From positions 631,510-695,509 of the forward strand of contig NC_044985.1 in assembly GCF_008728515.1 (NCBI RefSeq): a stretch of DNA of 64,000 nucleotides, given 5' to 3'. Below are positions 34,364 to 45,549 of the stretch, one piece after another. This DNA comes from Papio anubis. Lineage: Eukaryota; Chordata; Mammalia; Primates; Cercopithecidae. The notes beneath the pieces were generated by a model. That model ran no database searches and was not told where the DNA came from. It saw only the letters and a list, made by a program, of their open reading frames with translations. How positions within the stretch are numbered: position 1 is the stretch's first letter; each line of letters starts with the position of its first letter. Both the position numbers and the translations under genes were made by a program.

Positions 34364-35963
34364 GAAAATTGGCACCAAAACTGGGACATTGCTGTAAAGA
34401 TACCTGAAAATGTGGAGTCAGCTTTGGAACTGCATAGCAGGAAGAGGTTGGAAGACTTTGGAGGGCTCTGATGAAGACAGGAAGATGAGGGGAAGTTGGA
34501 ACATCTTAGAGACTGGTTAAATGGTTGTAAGCAAAATGCTGATAGAAATATGGACAGTGAAGGCCAGGCTGACAAGGTCTCAGATGGAAATGAGGAAGTT
34601 ATTGGGAACCGGCATAAAGGTCACCCATGTTACAACCTGGCAGAGAATCTGGCTGCATTGTGTTCAAGCCGTAGGGATCTGTGGAAATTTGAACTTAAGA
34701 GTGATGGCTTAGGGTATCTGGTGGAGGAAATTTCTAAGCAGCAAAGCATTCAGGATATGGCCTGGCTGCTTCTAAGAGCTTATATCAGGTACAGGAGCAA
34801 AGAAATGACTTAACCTTGGAACTTACTTGGAAAAGGAAAAGGAGAGCATAAGAGTTTGGAAAATTTGGAGCCTAGCCATGTGTCAGAGAAAGAAAAAGCA
34901 TTTTCAAGAGAGGAATTCCAGCAGGCTGTGGAGCAACCACTTGCTAGAGAGTAGCCTAACTAAAAGGGAGGCACGTGCTCATATCCAGCACAATGGGAAA
35001 AAGGCTTCAAAGGTATTTCAGAAGTCTCTGGGACAGCTCCTCCCATCCCAGGCTCAGAGGCCGAGAAGGGAAAAATGTTTTTGAGAGCCAGGCCCAGCCT
35101 TGAGACACTGTTCCCTCCATCCCAGCAGCTCCAACTCCAGCCTTGGCTGAAAGGCCCCCAGACACAGCTCAGGCTACTGTGGCGGGCACAAGCCATAAAC
35201 CTTGGTGGATTCCATGTGGTGTTAAGCTGGAAGATGGGAGGAATGTAACAGTGAAGGGTGGTTGACATCTTGCCCCTAGATTTTAGAGGATGTATGGGAA
35301 AGTCTGGGTGCCCAGGCAGATGCCTGCTACAGGGGCAGGGCCCCCATGGAAAGCCCCTGTTATAGCAGTGCCAATGGGAAATATGGGGTTGGAGCCCTCA
35401 CACAGAGTCCCCGCCAGGGCACTGCCTAGTGGATCTGTGGGAAGGAGGCTACTGCCTTCCATACTCCAGAATGGTGGTTCACTGGCAGCTTGCCCCCTAC
35501 ATCTAGAAAAGCTGCAGGCACTTAACTCCAACTTGTGAAAGCAGCTGTACCCTGCAAAGCCATGTCGGAATGTGCTGCCTAAGGCCTTGCGAACCCATCC
35601 CTTGCACCAGTGTGTCCTGAATACAAGACGTGGAGTCAAAGGAGGTTATTTTGGAGCTTTGAGATGTAATGACTGCCCTGCTGGGTTTCAGACTTGTGTG
35701 GGGTCTCTAGTCCCTTTGTTTTGGGTAGTTTCTCCCTTTTGGAATGGGAATGTTTACTCAATGCCTGTGCCACAATTGTGTCTTGGAAGTAAATAACATC
35801 TTTTGATCTTACAGAGTCATAAATGGCAGGAACTCATTCCCACATGGTACTTTGGACTTGGGACTTGGGGTTTTAGAGTTAATGTTTTTGGTTACTATTG
35901 TGAAGGAATGATTATATTTTGCAATGTGAGAAAGATGTTAAATTTGGGGGACTTGGGGCTGAA
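34364..35963 (+). mobile_element. MaLR internal region, gag-like remnant
   Basis: About 1.6 kb between the two LTRs, the usual size for MaLR internal sequence. It begins with the primer-binding-site region (attggcaccaaaactggga). Only short open stretches survive; the longest is 105 codons at 34496-34813, a remnant of the gag-related frame known from these elements. MaLRs encode no polymerase or envelope and depended on other elements for movement. The element is broken by many stops. Confidence 0.85.
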
Positions 35964-36387
35964 TGATACAGTTTGTATGTTTGTCGCCTCCAAATCTTAC
36001 ATTGAAATGTAGTCCCCAATGTTGGAAGTGGGGCCTGGTAGGAGGTGTTTGGGTCATGGGACTGGATCCCTCTTGAATGGCTTAGCACTCTCCCCTTGGT
36101 AATGAGCGAGTTCTCACTCTGGTAATTCATACGAAACCTGGTTGTTTAAAAGAGCATGGCACCTTCTGCCCCTCTCTTGCTCCTGCTTTTGCCATGTGAT
36201 GCACCTGCTCCCCCTTTTCCTTCTGCCATGATTGGAAGCCTCTTGAGGCTCTCAGCAGCAGCAGATGCCAGCCAGCCCAATGCTTCTTGTACAGCCAGCA
36301 GAACTGTGAGCCAATTAAACCTCTTTTCTTTATAAATTACCCAGCCTCAGGTATTTCTTTATAGCAATGCAAGAATATCCTAATACA
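35964..36387 (+). mobile_element. MaLR 3' LTR (MST-type)
   Basis: 424-base LTR running from tgatacagtttgtatgtttg to cctaataca. It includes the terminal aattacccagcctcaggtat block and a degenerate polyadenylation region (caattaaacctcttttcttt). Comparison with the 5' LTR would date the insertion. Confidence 0.92.
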
Positions 36388-36392
36388 GTAAT

Positions 36393-36455
36393 ATATCCAT
36401 GTAACAAAATTGCACTTGTACCACTTAAATTTATACAAAGAAAATATCAGTTTAT
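36393..36455 (+). mobile_element. L1 3' UTR end (continuation from 33625)
   Basis: atatccatgtaacaaaattg, then cacttgtacc and ttaaatttatacaaag complete the L1 3' UTR interrupted by the provirus. Confidence 0.8.
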
Positions 36456-36710
36456 AGAATGAGTATATACACACATGCATAGAAGTATGTGTGTATATAT
36501 ACATATACACATATATTTGTCTACACATATATGCAGTTTATATATTAAATTATATTAATATTCATTCATAAAATATACATTCTAATATTTATTAATATAC
36601 ACATATGAATAAGTATATATATTCTGCACTTGATCTTAGCCTAAAGGCTGAGAAAAACATTATATATATATATATATAGTACTGTGCACACACACACACA
36701 TATGTGAAGA
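36456..36710. repeat. TA/CA-rich low-complexity tract
   Basis: Irregular TA, TATG and CA repeats, including (TA)n at 36660-36678 and (CA)n at 36688-36700. It lies at the tail of the L1 and surrounds the U2-like fragment. Confidence 0.8.
36626..36660 (-). pseudogene. RNU2 pseudogene fragment: U2 snRNA 5'-end fragment
   Basis: On the minus strand this reads TCTCAGCCTTTAGGCTAAGA followed by TCAAGTGCAG. That is the first about 35 nucleotides of spliceosomal U2 snRNA with a few changes. The branch-point recognition sequence (GUAGUA) and everything after it are missing. It cannot work as a snRNA. It is embedded in TA-rich repeats. Confidence 0.8.
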
Positions 36711-37961
36711 TATAATGGAAGAGAAGAGCCCATTTACAAAAATAGACATAGCAAAAATACAAAGACATAGATGCAGCAAGAAATGATCAAAATCCATATG
36801 AGGAAAACTATGCATACTTTTAAAAGACGTAAAAATAGATTTGAAGACATGGAAAGGCACTATATTTTTGGATAGACAAGCTAACATTATCCTAACTTTT
36901 AAAATCCCAGTACAGTAATGGCCATAACTTTTTTTTCTAGATCAAGACAATTTGCCTATAAAGATTGCTTGGAGGAGCAAGGATATGGGGTTCTGTGAGA
37001 CATTCAATATGCAATAAAGCCCATAAGTAAAGCAGTGTGACATAGATCCATAAAGAGCAGACAGATTAATAGAACAGAACATCCAGAAACAGATACACTT
37101 ACATTTAAAAGTTTACTATAACAGGAAAGTGGGATTTCAAATCATCAGGGGAAAAGAAAAACTTTAAAAAACTGAATAACTGAGTGACCCTATGGAAAAA
37201 AAGAAGAAATTGGATTCTTTTTTCATGTATCATGTCAATTACAAAAGGATAAGAGATTTCAATGTAAAAAAAATGGAATCACATGTACAGTAAAAGAAAA
37301 CACAGATGAAATTCCTATATAATTTGGCATAAATTTAAAATTCAGAAACAGTGAGAATAAAATTTGATATGTTTGAATAATAAAAATTTTAAAAAGTAGT
37401 TTTCAGGACAACACCGTAGAACAAAGTAATGACAAACTAGGAAAAGATATTTGCAACTTATATTGCAGAGAAAGCGTTTATATTCTTAATATCCAAAGAG
37501 CTTCTAATACTACAGAAGAAAATAACCTAGAGCCCTATGGAAAGATCAGAGTAATGTTTCATTCATAGAAAAATAAGTGCAAATGATTCTACACCACATG
37601 AAAAGATGCTCATAGCTACTGATATAAAAGAAATCCATATGAAAACTATGTGAAGATTCCATTTTTAACCCACCAGATTGGCAAAGTCCTAGTTTTAACA
37701 GTGTACTCTTTTGGCCAGGCTGTGGGGAGATAGGCACTCTTGTATATTGTTAGTAGCTATAATCTGATGAATCTGATGTGTACCACCTCAAATCAGTGAG
37801 GAAAAGATAAAATAGAATCCACTTTTTTCAGACCAGACCTCAGGAGTGGAATTCAGCAATGCCTAGAAAAGTTGTACATGTCTTCATCCTTCTCTGCAGC
37901 AATTGGAATTACATGAATGTATCCCACAGTTACACTGACAGAAGTTCTAAGAAACTTAGAT
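36711..37961 (+). mobile_element. L1M ORF2 C-terminal region
   Basis: Plus-strand ancient L1 text: aatagacatagcaaaaatac (36740), taatagaacagaacatccag (37068), ggaaaagatatttgcaactt (37440) and ttaatatccaaagagcttct (37485). It is degraded, with no coding capacity, and continues beyond the Alu at 37962. Confidence 0.8.
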
Positions 37962-38286
37962 GGCTGGGCATGGATTTCCATAGATGGAAATGCTGGCTCA
38001 CGCCAGTAATTCCAGCATTTTGGGAGGATGAGGTGGGTGGTCCACGTGAGCTCAGGAATTTGAGACCAGCCTGGGCAACATGGTGAAACTCCATCTCTAC
38101 AAAAAATACAAACAGTATCCAGGTGTGGTGGTGCATGCCTGTGGTCCCAGCTACTTGGGAGGCAGAGGTGGAAGGATGGCTTGAGCCCAGGAGATGGAGG
38201 TTGCAGTGAGCCAAGATCATGCTGCTGCACACCAGATTGGGTGACAGAGCCAGACCTTGTCTCAGAAAAAAAAAAAAAAAAAAAAA
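37962..38286 (+). mobile_element. Alu element with a 20-bp hairpin insert
   Basis: Full-length old Alu (AluJ/S-like). After ggctgggcatgg the expected tggctcacgcc is displaced by about 20 extra bases containing the perfect inverted repeat ATTTCCAT-ag-ATGGAAAT (37974-37991). The insertion lies in the Pol III box A region. Confidence 0.93.
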
Positions 38287-38745
38287 GACATAGACAAAAG
38301 GCTGCTTATGCAGGACTCTGTAACAGCAAAAACTAGCAACTACCTAAACATCCATACATAAGGTTGACTATACTATGATATATCTCCACATTGGCATACC
38401 ATGTAGCTACAAAAAAAGTAATGAGGAATATATCTATTGATGTCTACATGGTTATGTCCAGTATGTGTGTGAAATAACAATAATGCAAGATAGAGAAAAG
38501 TGGGTATACTGTGCTGCCATTTAGCTGAGAAGGGGAGATATGGTTCTACATACCTCTCTGTATTACACAAATCACAAATAATGGGAGGATAGCTTACCTA
38601 TGGAAGGGATAGAATAGAGAGGACAAGGATAAAAACTATACTTTTTTAAGAGCTTGTTTTTATAAATTTGATTTTAGCACCACAAAATTATTTTACACAA
38701 TTATAAAGCAAATTTAAATTAAAATGGTCTTTAAAACTCAAAAAT
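38287..38745 (+). mobile_element. L1M ORF2 end and 3' UTR
   Basis: Continues the L1M from 37961 (aacatccatacataaggttg at 38347, tggcataccatgtagctaca at 38392, aatgggaggatagcttacct at 38579) and ends in an A/T-rich stretch. Confidence 0.75.
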
Positions 38746-39328
38746 AAGATGAATCAAAGAAACTTTTAAATATATCCAGTTGGTTGCATAACCACACAGA
38801 AAGAAATATTCCAAGTGGCTTTAAAACACTGTAATTTGTATATCCCTAATGGAATATATTCTTAGATACAAAGTCTATTTGCAAAACAAAAAGCAAAACT
38901 TAAGTTCTTTACAGTAATCATATTGTTGGAGGAGTGCTGGTATTTGCTATTCTAAATTGTGGGTATGTTGTGGCTATAAAAACAGAGTCTGGGAATAATT
39001 ACGTGATTCTCCAATTCTGTCAGTTTGTGTATTATTGAGAACTGGGATTCACTGTAAGAGGAAAAAAATACAGATGTAAGACTGAAAGGGTTAAATGAAA
39101 GCCTTATAATTATGAATTTGGATTAGAAGTATTAGCATAAACTCATGATATGTTACATTTCCTTTAAAAACACAGAAATACACATATTTCCTAGTTTTGT
39201 TGACTAAAATGTCCTAGGAAAATAACGATGAACTCAGAAGTGAGGAGGAGCTCTAGAGCTGAGATTGTGATCCTGAAATACTGTATTTTATTAAGAGAAA
39301 CCAGAACCCCTGGGAGAAATGACTGAGC
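38746..39328. other. Unassigned AT-rich interval
   Basis: No open frame and no family that I can name with confidence. It may be additional ancient L1 3' UTR sequence. Confidence 0.45.
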
Positions 39329-40313
39329 TTCTGCACAGCAAAAGAAACTATCATTAGAGTGAACAGGAAAGCTACAAAATGGGAGTAAATTTTTGTAATC
39401 TATTAATCTGACAAAGGGCTAATATCCAGAATCTATAAGGAAATTAAACAAATTTACAAGAAAAAACAAACAAGCCCATCAAAAAGTGGGCAAAGGATAT
39501 GAACAGACACTTCTCAAAAAAAATTTGTGCAACCAACAAACATGAAAAAAAATCATCATCACTTGTCATTAGAGAAATGCAAATCAAAACCACAATGAGA
39601 TACCATCTCACACCAGTTAGAATGGCGATTCATTAATAAGTCAGAAAACAGCAGATGCTGGAGAGGATGTGGAGAAATAGGAATGCTTTTACACTATTGG
39701 TGGGACTGTAAATTAGTTCAACCATTGTGGAAGACAGTGTGGCGATTCCTCGAGGATCTAAAACCAGAAATACCATTTGACCCAGCAATCCCATTACCGG
39801 GTATATACCCAAAGGCTTATAAATCATTCTGCTATAAAGACATATGCACACGTATATTTATTGCAGCACTATTCACAGTAGCAGACTTGGAGCCAACCCA
39901 AATGCCCATCAATGGTAGACTGGATACAGAAAATGTGACACATATACACTATGGAATACTATGCAGCCATAAAAAAGGGAGTTCATGTGCTTTGCACGGA
40001 CATGGATGAAGCTGGAAACCATCATTCTCAGCAAACTAACACAGGAACAGAAAACCAAACACCGCATGTTCTCACTCATAAGTAGTAATTGAACATGGGA
40101 ACACATGGACACAGGGAGGGGAACATCTCACACTGGGGCCTGTCAGGAGGTGGGGCACTAGGGGAGGGATAGCATTAGGAGAACTACCTAATGTAGATGA
40201 CAGGTTGATGGGTACAGCAAACCAGCATGGCATGTGTATACCTATGTAACAAACCTGCATGTTCTACACATGTACCCCAGAACTTAAACTATAATAATAA
40301 TTTTTTAAAAAAG
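39329..40313 (+). mobile_element. 5'-truncated L1PA
   Basis: Young-looking plus-strand L1 beginning at gcttctgcacagcaaaagaa (39329). It runs through the ORF2 C-terminus (GYP-type motif text, LHYWWDCKLVQPLWKTVWRF at 39686-39745) and the 3' UTR (acatgtaccccagaacttaa at 40266). The ORF2 end equivalent (ctgttctcactcataag) is near 40067. It is about 985 bases long, 5'-truncated and dead. Confidence 0.93.
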
Positions 40314-40317
40314 TCTG

Positions 40318-40645
40318 CCTACCCTGTGTGACAGGCCACACAGAGACCACGTGGAAGGCAAAGCCAGGAGGAGGGGCGCTGAAGCCACCTAGTGGGAGAG
40401 AAGGCCCAGGTCTCACCAGCATCCCAGCTGAGCCTAACCTTCCAGCCATCCACACCAAGGGCCCAACGTGGGGATGGACCAGCCTAGGCTTTGTAGCCCA
40501 CCCAAACCCCAGACGATTTTTTCCCCAGCCAACATTATATGAAGCAGAGGAATAACTTAGTTAGAAAGACCCCTCCCAATAAAATGTTCAGTTTTTCTTT
40601 TGAGGGTAGTTTGTGATGCAGCAACAGAAAACCAAAATCACTGGG
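40318..40645 (+). mobile_element. MLT1-type MaLR LTR
   Basis: Contains the typical MLT1 3' half: caggccacacagagaccacg (40331), a cccagctgagcc-like block, and the end ttgagggtagtttgtgatgc then agcaacagaaaaccaa (40601-40635). It is ancient and 5'-incomplete. Confidence 0.7.
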
Positions 40646-41289
40646 GTTTAATCATTCCTACACCACAAACTCCCAGGCTCCTGTGTGAGTTGACCCACCA
40701 TCTAGATCGTCCTCCTCCACTGCCCCTTGCCCACACTGGCCCTACTGCTACCCCCATGCCTTGACTGACAGCACTCCTTCCCCTAGTTTTGGGGGGCTCT
40801 TGTGTTCCCCCAAAGAAGCAGAAGAAAAACTAAAAAAGAGTAAAATAGCACAGGATGAAATTAGGAGCTCCAGTGATTAGACAAAAGGGAAAGATTAGAG
40901 GAGAGTGAGAAGGGTGAACAGGGGAAGTCTGCTCGGTGAATGTTAAGCAGTGAACCAACATATGGCACCTATTTCATGCATATTTATGCATATGGATTTA
41001 TGGTAATGGTATGGCCCATATGGAGAAAGCTGTCCACCTGCCAATAGGTGTACTCATCCGAAATGGCCAGATGTCGCTACCTAAACCCGGAGAGCAGTTT
41101 TGGAGCCATGAAAAGCCAACTCAGGTAGAAGTACACTTGCAAAGAAAGCCGTTACAAATAAAATTTCAAATTACCTCTGATTTTATGTTAGAAATACAAA
41201 ATAATGAGACCAGGAGGTCTTCCAGGAAACACTAAGTTATTCTGAAGACCAGATGCCTACAAGGGCATGAGCGAGCAGTTCTTAGGCCC
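40646..41289. other. Unassigned interval
   Basis: No recognised gene or repeat. A 74-codon plus-strand frame at 41011-41235 has no similarity that I can recognise. Confidence 0.45.
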
Positions 41290-42365
41290 TCATGAAATAT
41301 TTTTCTACATTTTAATTTTGAAAATTTCAAGTATATACAAATGCAAAAAGAATATCATAATGTCCCCTAGTCCCTGCCTCTGTGGGTCAGCAATCACCCA
41401 ACCCACTTCCCCATTTTCTATATTATTTTGAAGAAAATCCAGGACATTGTATAATTTTATTCACGAATGTTTCAATATGTGTCTTTAGAACATGAGGATT
41501 GTTTTAACCTACTGTGCCTAAAAAATTAACAATAATTCTTTCATATTGTCATACTGCCAGCCAGTGTTCCTATCTCTAATTGTCTCATAAATGTTATTTT
41601 CTCAATGATTTATTAGTTTATATCAATATCCAAATAAAGTCCGTGTACTGTGATTGGATGATGTATTTCCTAAATCTCTCTTGCCTATAGATATTTTGCC
41701 TCCATCTCTTTTTGTTCCATGCAACTTATTTGTCAAAGAAATAGGTTGTTTGTCCACAGATATTTCACAATTTGGAGTTTCCTGATTATATCCCCAGGGT
41801 GTTGTTTTATATGTTTTTTTATCCTTCGTATTTTCATAAATTGGTATTTGGATCTAAAGTTCTGACTAAATTGGGGTGTTTTTTTCTCCCCTTCTTCCTC
41901 CTCCTCCTCTGCAAAACACACATCAGGAATGTGTGTTTTTCCATTAGGTTACCCATAATGCGTTTGTCTCTCTTTTCATGATGACAGCAGCCATTGATGA
42001 TCAGCACTTAGACCCACTAATTCATTAGGAGCTACACAATGGTGGGTAGCATTCTGATGTCATATGCCTTCTTGATTTATAAACTAAAATGCTTTATAAA
42101 GAGAAACTTTGCCTACCAAGTGGCACACATTGCATGAGAAAGCCAGGGAAAATGCTTGGTTCCCTTTATTTACTTGCTTTTTTACTAACGAGTTGGTTCA
42201 GTTTTCTTCTCCAAGATTAAACATATGCGTGTTTTTTCAATGAGGTTACAAATGCATGGATTTAATTCCATTTTATGTGTTTAATCCATTGTAGCTAATA
42301 TCTCCCCTTTGGCTAATGGGACCCTATTCAAGATGGCTCCTGAGTTTTGCTGTGACCTTGGTAGT
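41290..42365 (-). mobile_element. Ancient L1M 3' UTR
   Basis: Antisense of a long L1M 3' UTR that I recognise by blocks such as attattttgaagaaaatcca (41424), tgtctcataaatgttatttt (41581) and catctctttttgttccatgc (41703). Others are gacagcagccattgatgatc (41984) and ctttataaagagaaactttg (42091). No coding content. Confidence 0.65.
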
Positions 42366-45300
42366 AGTTATTAGTCATTAAATTAGATCTCATTGTCAAA
42401 TTTGGCTTTTGTTACCATTGCTTTTGTTGTTTTAGTCATAAAATCTTTGTCCATGCTTATGTCCTGAATGGTATTGCCTAGGTTTTCTTCTAGGATTTTT
42501 ATGGTTTTAGGTCTTATGTTTAAGTCTTTAATCCATCTTGAGTTAATTTTTGTATAAGGTGTAAGAAAGGGATCCAGTTTCAGTTATCTACATATGGCTA
42601 GTCAGTTTTCCCAACACTATTTATTAAATAGGGAATCCTTTCCCCATTGCTTATTCTGTCAGGTTTGTCAAAGATCAGATGGTTGTAGATGTGTGGCATT
42701 ATTTCTGAGGCCTCTGTTCTGTTCCATTGGTCTATATATCTGTTTTGGTACCAGTACCATGCTGTTTCAGTTACTATAGCCTTGTAGTATAGTTTGAAGT
42801 CAGGTAGCATGATGCCTCCAGCTTTGTTCTTTTTGCTTAGGATTATCTTGGCTATACAGGCTCTTTTTTTGGTTCCATATGAAATTTAAAGTAGTTTTTT
42901 TCTAATTCTGTGAAGAAAGTCAATGGTAGCTTGATGGGGATAGCATTGAATCTATAAATTCCTTTGGGCAGTTACGGCCATTTTCATGATATTAATTTTT
43001 CCTATCCATGAGTATGGGATGTTTTCATTTGTTTGTGTCCGCTCTTATTTCCTTGAGCAGTGGTTTATAGTTCTCCTTGAAGAGTTCCTTCATATCCTTT
43101 GTAAGTTGGATTCCTAGGTATTTTATTCTCTTTGTAGCAGTTGTGAATGGGAGTTCACTCTTGATCTAGCTGTCTATTATTGGTGTATAGGAATGCTTGT
43201 GATTTTTGCACATTGATTTTGTATCCTGAGACTGCTGAAGTTACTTATGAGCTTAAGGAGATTTTGGGCTGATATGATGGCATTTTCTAAATATACAATC
43301 ATGTCATCTGCAAACAGAGACAATTTGACTTCCTCTCTTCCTATTTGAATACTTTCACTTCTTTCTCTTGCCTGATTTCCCCGGCCAGAACTTCCAATAC
43401 TATGTTGAATAGGAGTGTTGAGAGAGGGCATCCTTGTCTTGTGCTGGTTTTCAAAGGGAATGTTTCCAGCTTTTGTACATTCAGTATGATATTGGTTGTG
43501 GGTTTGTCATAAACAGCTTTTATTATTTTGAGATACGTTCCATCAATACCCAGTTTATTGAGAGTTTTTAGCATGAAGGGGTGTTGAGTTTTATCAAAGG
43601 CCTTTTCTGCATCTATTGAGATCATCATGTAGTTTTTGTCATTGGTTCTGTTTATGTGATGGATTACATTTATTGATTTGCATATGTTAGCCACCCTTGT
43701 ATCCCAGGGATGAAGCCAACTTGATCGTGGTGGATGAGCTTTTTGATGTGCTGCTGGATTCGGTTTGCCAGTATTTTATTGAGGATTTGTGTATCAATGT
43801 TCATCGGGGTTATTGGCCTGAAATTTTCTTTGTGTGTGTGTGTCTCTGCCAGGTTTTGGTATCAGGATGATGCTGGCCTCATAAAATGAGTTAGGGAGAA
43901 GTCCCTCCTTTTCTATTGTTTTGAAAAGTTTCAGAAGGAATGATACCAGCTCCTCTTTGTACCTCTGGTAGAATTTGGCTGTGAATCCATCTGGTCCTGG
44001 GCTTTTTTTGGTTGGCAGTCTATTAATAACTGCCTCAATTTCAGAACTTGTTATTGGTCTATTCAGGGATTTGATTTCTTCCTCGTTTAGTCTTGGGAGG
44101 GTGTATGTGTCCAGAAATGTATCCATTTCTTCTAGATTTTCTAGTTTATTTGCATAGAGATGTTTATAGTATTCTCTGATGGTAGTCTGTATTTCTGTGG
44201 GATCAGTGGTGATATCCCCTTCATCATTTTTTATTGTGTCTATTTGATTTTTCTCTCTTTTCTTCCTTATTAGTCTGGCTAGCAGTCTATCTATGTCGTT
44301 AATATTTTCAAAAAACCAGCTCCTGGATTCATTGATTTTTTTGAAGGGTTTTTTTCGTGTCTCTATCTCCTTCAGTTCTGCTCTGATCTTAGTTATTTCT
44401 TGTCTTCTGCTAGAAATAACTAGCAGAAGTTTTGAGTTTCTTTGCTCTTGCTTCTCTAGTTCTTTTAGTTGTGATGTTAGGGTGTTGATTTTAGATCTTT
44501 CCCACTTTCTCCTGTGGGCATTTAGTGCTATAAATTTCCCTCTAAACACTGCTTTAACTGTTTCCCAGAGATTCTGATACGTTGTATCTTTGTTCTCTTT
44601 GGTTTCAAATAACTTAATTATTTCTGCCTTAATTTTGTTATTTACCCAGAAGTAATTCAGGAGCAGGTTGTTCAGTTTCCATGTAGCTGTACAGTTTTGA
44701 GTGAATTTTTAAATCCTCAGTTCTAATTTGATTGCACTGTGGTCTGACAGACTGTTTGTTATGATTTTTGTTCTTTTACATTTGCTGAGAAGTGTTTACT
44801 TCCAATTTTGGGTCAATTTTAGAATAAGTGTGATATGGTGCTGAGAAAAACGTATATTCTATTATTTGGGGTGGGGAGTTCTGTAAATGTCTATTAGGTT
44901 TGCTCGGTCCAGAGCTGAGTTCAAGTTCTGAATATCCTTGTTAATTTTCTGTCTCATTGATCTATTAGGTCTGCTTGGTCCAGAGCTGAGTTCAAGTCCC
45001 GAATATCCTTGTTAATTTTCTGTCTCATTGATCTGTCTAATATTGACAGTGGGATGGTAAAGTCTCCCACTATTATTGTGTGGGATTATAAGTCTCTTTT
45101 CAGGTCTCTAAGAACTTGCTTTATGAATCTGGGTGCTCCTGTATTGGGTGCACACGTATTTAAGATAGTTAGCTCTTCTTGTTGCATTGATCCCTTTACC
45201 ATTATGTAATGCCCTTCTTTGTCGTTTTCAATTTTTGTTGGTATAAAGTCTGTTTTATCAGAGACTAGGATTGCAACCCCTGCTATTTTTTGCTTTCCAT

Positions 45301-45492
45301 TTGGTTGATAAATATTCCTCCATCCCTTTATTTTGAGCCTATGTGTGTCTTCGCACTTGAGATGGGTCTCCTGAATACAGCACACCAATTGGTCTTGACT
45401 ATCCAATTTGCCAGTCTGTGTCTTTTAATTGGGGCATTTAGCTCATTTACATTTAAGGTTAATATTGTTATGTTTGAATTTGATCCTGTCAT
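42366..45492 (-). pseudogene. L1 ORF2 pseudogene
   Basis: Start codon on the minus strand at 45492. The endonuclease is recognisable by CCIQETHLKCEDTHRLKIKG (about 45379-45320). The linker and the start of the RT form the longest open piece, 251 codons at 44549-43794, with SPGPDGFTAKFYQR and SFYEASIILIPKPGRD. Further RT pieces carry SIDAEKAFDK (near 43615), TRQGCPLSTLLFNI (near 43430) and the catalytic FADDM (near 43305). Frameshifts, stops and a tandem duplication separate them, and the C-terminal domain is cut at 42366. No active enzyme is possible. Confidence 0.9.
44891..45032. repeat. 71-bp tandem duplication in L1 ORF2
   Basis: Two adjacent 71-base copies (44891-44961 and 44962-45032), both starting ctattaggt and ending ctcattgat. 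They differ at about five positions. The normal L1 has one copy here. 71 is not a multiple of three, so it also shifts the ORF2 frame. Confidence 0.93.
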
Positions 45493-45549
45493 TATGATGC
45501 TAGAGGGTTATTTTGCCCATTAGTTAATGCAGTTTCTTCATAGTGTCGA

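Noticed and set aside
33631..36387. Possible intact endogenous retrovirus
   Set aside because: MaLR elements have no pol or env, and the gag-like interior here is broken into short pieces.
43794..44549. 251-codon reverse-transcriptase-like protein as a live gene
   Set aside because: It is a fragment of L1 ORF2 within a broken element; flanking parts are in other frames and the 3' end of the L1 is missing.
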